Notes under the pieces: model-generated
What the model was told of the DNA's origin: nothing
Databases searched by the model: none
What the model saw: the letters and a program-made list of their open reading frames with translations, nothing else
Shown here: one piece after another, positions 57,142-64,000 of the stretch
How the letters are laid out: each line of letters opens with the position of its first letter
Position numbering within the stretch: the stretch's first letter is position 1
Made by a program: the position numbers and the translations under genes
DNA from: Shewanella litorisediminis
GTDB taxonomy: Bacteria > Pseudomonadota > Gammaproteobacteria > Enterobacterales > Shewanellaceae
Direction: 5' to 3'
Length of the DNA stretch: 64,000 bases
Assembly: GCF_016834455.1 (NCBI RefSeq)
Contig: NZ_CP069213.1
Location: 2,790,501-2,854,500, forward strand

Positions 57142-58365
57142 TCAGCGCTTTGCCAAAGCCCGCTTGCGGGCTTTTTGCTTTTGAGCCGCTTTACTCAGGC
57201 TGCGGGGCCGCTCATGGCGGATGGACAAATCGGGCTCAAAACCCGGATACCACTGCTGCGGTAAACGCCGGTCGAGGTAGTGCTCAAGGGCCACCAGCAA
57301 AGGCTCGTCGGCGGCATCCAGCAAACTGATGGCAAGCCCGGCGCTGCCGGCCCGGCCAGTACGCCCGATGCGATGTACGTAATCTTCCTTTTTAAAGGGC
57401 AGTTCGACATTGATGATGCAAGGCAGCGCCTGGATATCCAGGCCCCTCGCCGCCACGTCGGTGGCCACCAAAATCCGCGCCTCAGCCCCCTTAAAGTCAG
57501 CAAGATTTTGCTCCCGCTGGCGCTGGCTCAGGTCGGCGTGCAGGGCAGCCGCGCTGTGCCCGGCCTCTACCAGTTTGGCCGCAAGCTTATCGGCCCCTTC
57601 TTTGGTACGGCTGAAAATAAGCACCTGCGACCAGCTGTTTTTACCCAGCAAGTGGCAGATAAAATCGAACTTGCGCTCGCTGTCGAGCTGATAAACCTGC
57701 TCTTCAATCAAGGGTTTGTCATCTTTGCCCGCTGCGATTTCCAGCAGCGTTGGCGAGTCCATCAGGCTTTTGGCCAACTGCCAGACATTGTCCCCCAGGG
57801 TGGCAGAAAAAAGCGCGGTTTGCCTCGCTTTGGCAAGCTTTTTCACCAACGCCCGGATCTCATCCTCAAAGCCCATATCCAGCATGCGGTCTGCCTCGTC
57901 AAATACCAACTGGCTGACGGTATCGATTCTGAGGGTGCGTTTTTTCAGGTGGTCAAGCAGACGCCCGGGCGTTGCCACCACCAAGTCCACGCCGCCCTTG
58001 ATGGCATTCAGCTGAATCTCCAGAGCCACACCGCCATAGACCTGGGCAATACGCACGGCGCTGCCTTTTGTCAGCGCTTTGGCGGCATCATAAACCTGCT
58101 GGCAAAGCTCTCTGGTGGGCACCAGCACCAGTGCTCTTGGCGCAGGCAGGTTGCGAACGGGCACTTCCTCAGAGATAAGCCGGGCAAGTATCGGCAGCAA
58201 AAAGGCGGCGGTTTTACCCGTGCCTGTGGCCGCTTTCGCCATCAGATCTTTCCCGGTCATCATCATTGGGATGGCACCGGCCTGCACCTCGGTTGGCTGG
58301 GTATAGCCGAGCTGGGAGAGATTTTCAGGTAACGGAGAAGGCAGGTTAAAAGCGGCAAAGGACAC
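57142..58365 (-). CDS. rhlE: DEAD-box RNA helicase, RhlE type
   Basis: A 407-residue ATP-dependent RNA helicase acting on structured RNA or ribosome assembly. Motifs: Q motif YTQPTEVQAGAIP, Walker A ATGTGKT (about 46-52), PTRELCQQV, TPGRLLD, VFDEADRMLDMGF, SAT, and DVAARGLDIQ plus HRIGRTGRAG (motifs V-VI). The tail after the core is short and basic (KAAQKQKARKRALAKR), typical of RhlE relatives. The start is a GTG at 58365 (MSFAAFNLP) with GGAG 6 nt upstream; a longer frame with TTG is less likely. Confidence 0.92.
   Translation of the reverse strand: MSFAAFNLPSPLPENLSQLGYTQPTEVQAGAIPMMMTGKDLMAKAATGTGKTAAFLLPILARLISEEVPVRNLPAPRALVLVPTRELCQQVYDAAKALTKGSAVRIAQVYGGVALEIQLNAIKGGVDLVVATPGRLLDHLKKRTLRIDTVSQLVFDEADRMLDMGFEDEIRALVKKLAKARQTALFSATLGDNVWQLAKSLMDSPTLLEIAAGKDDKPLIEEQVYQLDSERKFDFICHLLGKNSWSQVLIFSRTKEGADKLAAKLVEAGHSAAALHADLSQRQREQNLADFKGAEARILVATDVAARGLDIQALPCIINVELPFKKEDYVHRIGRTGRAGSAGLAISLLDAADEPLLVALEHYLDRRLPQQWYPGFEPDLSIRHERPRSLSKAAQKQKARKRALAKR
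57155..57176 (+). terminator. Terminator of the reductase-porin operon, inside the end of rhlE
   Basis: AAAGCCCGC TT GCGGGCTTT followed by TT on the plus strand, 118 bp past the porin stop. It overlaps the last codons of the minus-strand helicase gene, encoding part of its basic tail. Confidence 0.7.
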
Positions 58366-58422
58366 GGGGGACTCCGGAGCACAAATCAAAGGGCGCTATA
58401 GTAACAAGGCTTAATCCCAGGA

Positions 58423-60840
58423 TCACTCACCAAGCAGCAGCTGTTTCAGCTCTGAGGCCAACAAGGGCCTGGCAAACAGGTAACCCTGGGCCTCAATGCA
58501 GCCCAAACGCAGCAAAAACTCGGCCTGGGCTTCGTTTTCTACCCCTTCGGCTATTACCCCCAGTTTCAGCGCATCCCCCATGGCGATGATGGCCATGGCG
58601 ATGGCGCCGCTGTCCTGATCGGCGGGGAGTTCCCTGACGAAGGACTGGTCTATTTTGAGCTTGTTCAGGGGCAGCTTGCGCAAATAACTCAATGAAGAGT
58701 AGCCGGTTCCAAAATCATCCAGCGCCAGGCTGACCCCCATGCCACGGATTTTTTCCAGGATGTCGATAGCGCCGGCGGGATTGTCCAGCACCACAGATTC
58801 GGTGATTTCCAGCTCAAGCGCTTCAGGGGAGAGACCGGTTTGTTTCAGTACCCTGGCGACGCTGTCCGCAAAATTATCGCCTGTCAACTGTGAGCCAGAC
58901 ACGTTGACCGCCATGCGTCCGGGGTTAAGGCCCTGATCGCGCCAAATCCGCGCCTGACGACAGGCTTCTTTCAATACCCAAAGACCAATCTCCGGCATCA
59001 GACCAATGGACTCGGCAACCGGAATAAATTCCGCCGGTGAAATCACCCCAAGTTCATGATCTGTCCAGCGGCACAGGGCCTCTACCCCAATCAATTTACG
59101 GGTGCGCAAATTAATTTTCGGTTGATACACCAAAGACAGTGCGCCATTTTTGACCGCGCCTCTGAGCGCAGTTTGCAAACGCAGCTGGTGCATGGAACTT
59201 TGGGTCATTTGTTCGGTATAAAAAGCATGACGATTCCGGCCTTGTTGTTTGGCACGGTACATGGCGGCATCGGCATTTTTGAGCAGGGTATCGGGGTTAT
59301 CCCCATCGTCGGGGTACACGGCAATACCAATACTGGCACTGAGGCGTACTGACTCCCCCTGACTGGTGTCAAAACTGGTATCGAAGGCCCGCTGTATAGC
59401 CGACAGGATCACGGGAATATCGTCACGGCGCCTGACCTGGGTAAGCAGTACAAACTCATCTCCCCCAATTCGGGCAAGGGTGTCTTCGGCGCCAAGCAGG
59501 GCGCTGAGGCGCTCAGACAACAACAGCAACACCTTATCACCGGCAAGATGACCAAAGCTGTCGTTGATATGCTTGAATAAATCCACGTCGATTAGCAGCA
59601 ACGCCAGCCGGGTTTTATGATTGGCGGCAAGTTTGATTTGCTGCTGGGTGATGGTGTTGAGTTTGGAGCGATTGGGCAAACGGGTGAGCGGGTCGTGCCA
59701 GGCAAGCTGGGCTACCTCGGCCTCGGTTTGCTTGAGCAGCGAAATATCGGAAAACACCGCCACAAAGCAGCGAATTTGGCCATCTTCACCATACACGGCG
59801 CTGATGCTGGTTTGCTCGGCAAACAGGGTACCGTTTTTGCGACGATTCCAAATCTCACCATGCCAGTGGCCCTGGGTTTTCAGGGCTCGCCAGAGGTTTT
59901 CAAAAAAGTCCGGTTCGTGACGACCTGAATTCAACAGCTTGGGCGTTTTACCTATCACTTCGTCGCGACTGTAACCCGTGATGGTTTCAAAGGCGCCATT
60001 TATCTCGGTGATAACCCCGTTGGAGTCGGTGATCATGACCCCTTCAATGGCGTTTTCAAATACCTTGGAGGTCAGCAGTAATTGCTCTTCGGCGGCTTTA
60101 TACCGTGCAATATCCCGGGTGGTGCCTATGACGCCAAGTAGTCTGCCATCAGTGTCGTACATGGGCGCCTTGATGGTTTCGAGCCAGATATTGCCCTTGT
60201 CCAGACTGCGATCGATGCACTCGGCGACGACGATGGGATGCCCTTCCTTCACCGCCTTGTGATCTGTGTCTGTGTACTCGGCAAAACGCTCGGGAAAGAT
60301 TTCAGCATCTTTGTACGACAGTATCTGCGCCCGGGTTATATCCCAGGACACCAGGGTGCTCTGGTTGATAAATCGGTATCGCCCTTCGGCATCCTTTATC
60401 CAGATATGTTCTTCAAAGGCGTCCATAAAGCTTTGGAGCAGCCCGGATTCACCCGCACCGAGCACAGCAGCAACACCTTCCAGCAGCGCTCTGGCCAATG
60501 TCTCATGGGGGGCACTGAGGGCTTTCCCATGCAAACAGAGCTTAAGATCGCCAGCAATGCCTCTGAGCGTCAGGGTGGCAATGGGCTCGTCGTCAGTCCC
60601 CTGGTGCCACAGGCAAACTCCCCTGCAATCCCAAAGCCCAGCCCCCAGTCGGGTATGGTCAACAAACCATTCAAGCATGGGAGATACGCTTTCCAAGGCA
60701 GCCTGATGATTGCTGTGCGACCGACTGTTCAATACCCGCTCCAAATCCGAATAACTACCCAAATAGTGTAGCCGGTACTCGAGAGTCAGAGAACGGAAAC
60801 TTACGCCTGCCAAGGACTTGTTGCTGCACAGAACCCGCAT
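58423..60840 (-). CDS. PAS-PAS-GGDEF-EAL c-di-GMP protein
   Basis: An 805-residue cytoplasmic protein. Residues 1-150 are an unassigned N-terminal region, then PAS domains (about 155-270 and 275-395, the second with VMITDSNGVITEINGAFETITGYSRDEVIGK), a GGDEF domain with an intact RIGGDEF (about 460-466) and an EAL domain with EALCRW and DDFGTGYSSLSYLRKLPL. Both active sites look complete, so it could make or degrade c-di-GMP. No membrane helices are seen. It is divergent from the Lon-like gene. Confidence 0.92.
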   Translation of the reverse strand: MRVLCSNKSLAGVSFRSLTLEYRLHYLGSYSDLERVLNSRSHSNHQAALESVSPMLEWFVDHTRLGAGLWDCRGVCLWHQGTDDEPIATLTLRGIAGDLKLCLHGKALSAPHETLARALLEGVAAVLGAGESGLLQSFMDAFEEHIWIKDAEGRYRFINQSTLVSWDITRAQILSYKDAEIFPERFAEYTDTDHKAVKEGHPIVVAECIDRSLDKGNIWLETIKAPMYDTDGRLLGVIGTTRDIARYKAAEEQLLLTSKVFENAIEGVMITDSNGVITEINGAFETITGYSRDEVIGKTPKLLNSGRHEPDFFENLWRALKTQGHWHGEIWNRRKNGTLFAEQTSISAVYGEDGQIRCFVAVFSDISLLKQTEAEVAQLAWHDPLTRLPNRSKLNTITQQQIKLAANHKTRLALLLIDVDLFKHINDSFGHLAGDKVLLLLSERLSALLGAEDTLARIGGDEFVLLTQVRRRDDIPVILSAIQRAFDTSFDTSQGESVRLSASIGIAVYPDDGDNPDTLLKNADAAMYRAKQQGRNRHAFYTEQMTQSSMHQLRLQTALRGAVKNGALSLVYQPKINLRTRKLIGVEALCRWTDHELGVISPAEFIPVAESIGLMPEIGLWVLKEACRQARIWRDQGLNPGRMAVNVSGSQLTGDNFADSVARVLKQTGLSPEALELEITESVVLDNPAGAIDILEKIRGMGVSLALDDFGTGYSSLSYLRKLPLNKLKIDQSFVRELPADQDSGAIAMAIIAMGDALKLGVIAEGVENEAQAEFLLRLGCIEAQGYLFARPLLASELKQLLLGE

Positions 60841-60967
60841 AGTCGCGGCACAACACCCAAATGCCTGCTTGAAATTTAGACACTCGCTTTACCGGGGGTT
60901 TGCCTTAGTCTCCGGGCTATCTTATTGTCGGTAATAGAAATATTAAATTGGTACTCTAAGGGACCCT

Positions 60968-63343
60968 ATGGCCATCACAACACTCGCCACCGACAAGCTG
61001 TACCGGGTATCGACCCTGTCCGGACTGGCGCCGGACTGCGTTTCCACGGCCACCTTGCCGCCACTGGATGACATCATTGGTCAGGAGCGCGCCCAGAGCG
61101 CGGTCGAGTTTGCCATGTCTATCCATGAAAAGGGCTACAACATCTACGCCATCGGCCAAAATGGCTTGGGTAAACGCACCATGATGTTGAGGTACCTGAA
61201 ACGCCATCACTTTGATGCCAATCAGCGCTTTGACTGGTGTTATGTGGCCAATTTTGACGACAACCGGGTGCCGCGGGTGCTACGCCTGCCCGCCGGTAAG
61301 GGGAATGGCTTTAAAAAAGACATCGAAAAGCTGTCTTTGCGACTCGTTAAGGCCTTGCCGCTCGCCTTTGACAACGAGATGTACTATTCCCGGGCTGACA
61401 AGTTGAAGACCGAGCTGTCACGTCAGCAGGAAGCCGCGCTGACAGCACTGACCGAAGAAGCCAAAAGCAAGAGCATCAGCCTGTCGCTGTCGGTACAGGG
61501 CGACTACCAGTTGATGGCCATGAACGGTGAAGAGCCCCACACCGAAGAAAGCTACAGCGCCCTTACGGATGAAGAGCGTGAAATCTTTGAAAACAGCATT
61601 AAAGGCCTGGAAAAGCGCCTGAGGGGCATCATACGTCAGCTCACCGAGTGGGAAGAAGAGTTCTCACAAAAACAGCAGGAGCACGACGAACAGGTCGCCA
61701 AGGAGGTGCTGGCTCATTTCTTTAAACCCCTCAAGGCCAAGTATCGCGATCAGGATGATATCAAAGCCTTTTTGAATGAAATGCAGAGAGACATCCTCGA
61801 CAATCTGGATATCTTTCTGGAGGAAAGCGAAGAACAGCTGGGGCTCGCCTATGCCGCTCTGGATAAGAAAATGCCCCGCCGCTACCAAATCAATGTGTTG
61901 GTATGCCAGGACGAGCACAAGTTTCCGGTGGTGGTGGAAGAAAGCCCCAACTACCACAGTCTCTTTGGCTATATCGAAAATGCCACCTTCAAGGGCACGG
62001 TATTTACCGATTTTTCCCTGATCCGTCCGGGTTCGCTGCACAAGGCAAACGGCGGTGTACTGCTGATGGACGCCATCAAGGTGCTGGAACGGCCTTACGT
62101 GTGGGATGGCCTGAAAAAAGCGCTGCGTTCCCGCAGCCTGGACTTGAACAGCCTGGAGCGGGAAGTCACCCTGTCCGGCACCATCTCGCTGGCGCCCGAA
62201 CCCATCCCGCTGGATGTGAAGATCATTCTCTTTGGCGACTACCAAACCTATCAGCTGCTTCAGCAATATGACCCGGACTTCAACGAGCTCTTTCGGGTGA
62301 CCGCCGATTTTGAAGATGTGATGCCTAGGCACGATGAATCCGAAGCGCTCTACGCACGCTTTATCTCTTCAATTGTGCACGACAACAATATGCTGCACTG
62401 CAATCGCTCGGCGCTGGCCCGCATCCTCGAGTACTCCAGCCGTCAGGCAGACGATCAGACCCGTCTGTCGTTGCACTCAGCCAACATCGCCAACCTGCTC
62501 AGAGAAACCAACTACTGCGCCAAAAGTGTCGGCGCCAGTGAGATAGGCCGCGAGCACGTGGAGATGGCACTTAAAAATCAGGAACTCCGTGTGTGTCGCC
62601 TGAAAGACATGGTGATGCAGCAGTTTCTCAGTGGCCAAACCCTGTTCAGCGCAGAAGGCGCCGTTACCGGCCAGGTCAATGCACTGTCGGTGATTTCCAC
62701 CACGGATCATGAATTCGGCGCGCCAAACCGCATAACCGCCACCACCGCCTATGGCAAAGGCGAAGTGCTGGATATCGAACACAAGGTTCGCCTGGGTGGC
62801 CGCATACACAGCAAGGGCGTGTGGATCCTCACCGCCTATCTGTCGTCTCTGCTTGGCAAGCAAAGGCCCATTCCGCTCACCACCTTCCTGACATTCGAGC
62901 AATCCTACAGTGGGGTGGATGGCGACAGCGCCTCCATGGCGGAATGCTGCGCCATCGTATCGGCCATCAGCGGTGTGCCCATTCGCCAGGATTTGGCCAT
63001 CACAGGCTCCATGAACCAGTTTGGAGAGTCTCAGCCCATAGGCGGCGTGAATGAAAAGATTGAAGGCTTTTATGATGTCTGTGGCATCAAGGGCCGCACC
63101 GGCACCCAGGGCGTGATAATTCCATCAAGCAATGTGAAAAACCTGATGCTCAGGAGCGACATTGTGGAGGCAGCGGGTCGCGGCGAATTTCATATTTATG
63201 CCGTAGACCATGTCACCGAAGCCATGGCGCTGCTGACCGGCCTCGAAGTGGGCAATGTGGATGACGCCAGCTTCGATACTCTGCTTGGACGGGCCGTGTC
63301 CCGCCTCAATGTGCTGGGTAAACATAAACTCGACAACGAGTAA
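60968..63343 (+). CDS. Lon-like ATP-dependent protease (LonB type)
   Basis: A 791-residue AAA+ protease. An N-terminal AAA domain with Walker A GQNGLGKR (63-70) contains a large coiled-coil insertion (about 200-270). Motif II-like GGVLLMDAIKVLE lies later. The C-terminal S16 Lon protease domain has the catalytic Ser in GVDGDSASMAEC and the Lys in GGVNEKIEGFYD, a Ser-Lys dyad as in Lon. It lacks the LON substrate-binding N-domain of LonA. E. coli YcbZ (LonH) is a related layout. A weak AAGGGACCCT precedes the ATG. Confidence 0.92.
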   Translation: MAITTLATDKLYRVSTLSGLAPDCVSTATLPPLDDIIGQERAQSAVEFAMSIHEKGYNIYAIGQNGLGKRTMMLRYLKRHHFDANQRFDWCYVANFDDNRVPRVLRLPAGKGNGFKKDIEKLSLRLVKALPLAFDNEMYYSRADKLKTELSRQQEAALTALTEEAKSKSISLSLSVQGDYQLMAMNGEEPHTEESYSALTDEEREIFENSIKGLEKRLRGIIRQLTEWEEEFSQKQQEHDEQVAKEVLAHFFKPLKAKYRDQDDIKAFLNEMQRDILDNLDIFLEESEEQLGLAYAALDKKMPRRYQINVLVCQDEHKFPVVVEESPNYHSLFGYIENATFKGTVFTDFSLIRPGSLHKANGGVLLMDAIKVLERPYVWDGLKKALRSRSLDLNSLEREVTLSGTISLAPEPIPLDVKIILFGDYQTYQLLQQYDPDFNELFRVTADFEDVMPRHDESEALYARFISSIVHDNNMLHCNRSALARILEYSSRQADDQTRLSLHSANIANLLRETNYCAKSVGASEIGREHVEMALKNQELRVCRLKDMVMQQFLSGQTLFSAEGAVTGQVNALSVISTTDHEFGAPNRITATTAYGKGEVLDIEHKVRLGGRIHSKGVWILTAYLSSLLGKQRPIPLTTFLTFEQSYSGVDGDSASMAECCAIVSAISGVPIRQDLAITGSMNQFGESQPIGGVNEKIEGFYDVCGIKGRTGTQGVIIPSSNVKNLMLRSDIVEAAGRGEFHIYAVDHVTEAMALLTGLEVGNVDDASFDTLLGRAVSRLNVLGKHKLDNE

Positions 63344-63355
63344 CACCGCTGACAT

Positions 63356-63383
63356 AAAAAAGCCCCGCAACGGCGGGGCTTTT
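63356..63383 (+). terminator. Bidirectional terminator after the Lon-like gene
   Basis: AGCCCCGC AACG GCGGGGCT with flanking A6 and T4, between the convergent Lon-like gene and the Old Yellow Enzyme gene. Its strong GC stem suits both directions. Confidence 0.9.
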
Positions 63384-63404
63384 GTTTATGGGGCTATCTG
63401 AAAC

Positions 63405-64000
63405 TCAGTAGAGCACAGGCAGCAGCTCATCGCTGTAAGGCTTGAGCTCAGCGCCTTCACGCACCCGGGCCACATAATCGTGATTGGCGATAAAAGGCCT
63501 GCCAATGGCAATCACATCAAACTTGTTTGAGGCAATGGCGGCAGCCGCTGTTTCGGCATCGTATCCCCCAACACCCACCAGGGTGTGGCGACTGTGGCGA
63601 CGCAAATACTCGCTGACCCGGCCGTCGAGGTAATCATAATGAACGCTGTCGTCGAATATACCGCCGTGTAAATAGGCAAGCTCACGGGTATCCAATTCAG
63701 ACAGCAAGAGATCAAACACTGCCCGGTCGCGGGCATCCGGCTGGATATTGAAGTAGGCAGCCGGTGAAATGCGAAGCGCCGTGCGCGCAGCTCCGATGCG
63801 TGATGTTACAGCATCTACCACCTGCAGCGGGAAGCGCACCATGTTTTCAGGGCTGCCACCAAATTCATCGTCACGGCGGTTACTGTCGTAATGCAAAAAC
63901 TCGTCAATCATGTAGCCGTTGGCACCGTGGATTTCGACTCCGTCAAACCCGGCTTCGATGGCATTTTCGGCCGCCTTGGCATAGTCCTCCACCAACTGGG
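63405..64000 (-). CDS. Old Yellow Enzyme family flavin reductase, N-terminus beyond window
   Basis: The visible 198 codons are the C-terminal half of an OYE-type NADH:flavin oxidoreductase, which reduces activated alkenes or nitro compounds with FMN. Motifs: VEDYAKAAENAIEAGFDGVEIHGANGYMIDEFLH, RRDDEFGGSPENMVRF, LVGVGGYDAETA and AIGRPFIANHD. The frame is open to the window edge. It matches NemA-like proteins but a specific name is not supported. Confidence 0.93.
   Translation of the reverse strand, partial: QLVEDYAKAAENAIEAGFDGVEIHGANGYMIDEFLHYDSNRRDDEFGGSPENMVRFPLQVVDAVTSRIGAARTALRISPAAYFNIQPDARDRAVFDLLLSELDTRELAYLHGGIFDDSVHYDYLDGRVSEYLRRHSRHTLVGVGGYDAETAAAAIASNKFDVIAIGRPFIANHDYVARVREGAELKPYSDELLPVLY

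Overview
The window looks like the chromosome of a gammaproteobacterium of the Shewanella type. Reasons: the bamE–rnfH–ratA / smpB–ssrA order, a split borosin operon closely matching the one described in Shewanella oneidensis, a glyoxylate-shunt gene nearby, a periplasmic flavoprotein with a separate tetraheme cytochrome c, and many c-di-GMP and chemotaxis proteins. The species cannot be fixed from sequence alone.

Layout. (1) 1-8.7 kb, core: aceB (malate synthase, cut by the window edge) with a 1.3 kb upstream region carrying two PdhR-type palindromes; a minus-strand operon of sonM-like borosin methyltransferase, sonA-like precursor peptide and a TPR-GGDEF protein; bamE; rnfH-ratA; smpB; and the tmRNA gene ssrA. 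(2) 8.68-40.03 kb, a ~31 kb integrative island in the 3' end of ssrA, bounded by a 16-bp direct repeat. It has a P4-type integrase at the ssrA end. A long minus-strand defence block follows: Mrr, SNF2-like helicase, DUF4391 protein, UvrD-like helicase, type III Mod and Res, then a giant NERD–kinase–kinase–SF1 helicase with a winged-helix partner that resembles Mokosh. The right half holds AlpA-like regulators, a RadC-like protein, a DUF2787 protein, a second tyrosine recombinase, an LRAT-like protein, a Gp2/YfjJ-like replication protein, AT-rich unknowns, and a MerR + VIT/VWA pair. (3) 40.1-47.5 kb, a probable cyanophycin or beta-aspartyl dipeptide utilisation locus: divergent IadA-like dipeptidase, YfcC-type transporter and TonB receptor against a secreted cyanophycinase-like peptidase. 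(4) 47.5-64 kb, core/accessory: a solute-binding protein, DUF6436, a chemotaxis receptor, DUF3297, a TtrSR-like two-component pair divergent from a Tat flavoprotein–tetraheme cytochrome–porin operon, an RhlE-type helicase, a PAS-GGDEF-EAL protein, a Lon-like protease, and an Old Yellow Enzyme cut by the window end.

How the genes work together. The island restores ssrA on insertion, because it supplies its own tmRNA 3' end and a near copy of the ssrA terminator; the displaced host copy and terminator remain at the right end. Its cargo is mostly antiphage in character. The cyanophycin locus is complete from outer-membrane uptake to dipeptide cleavage, and its intergenic region has an ArgR-like box and a 14-bp repeat beside both divergent genes. 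The TtrSR-like pair probably controls the adjacent periplasmic reductase, whose acceptor is unknown.
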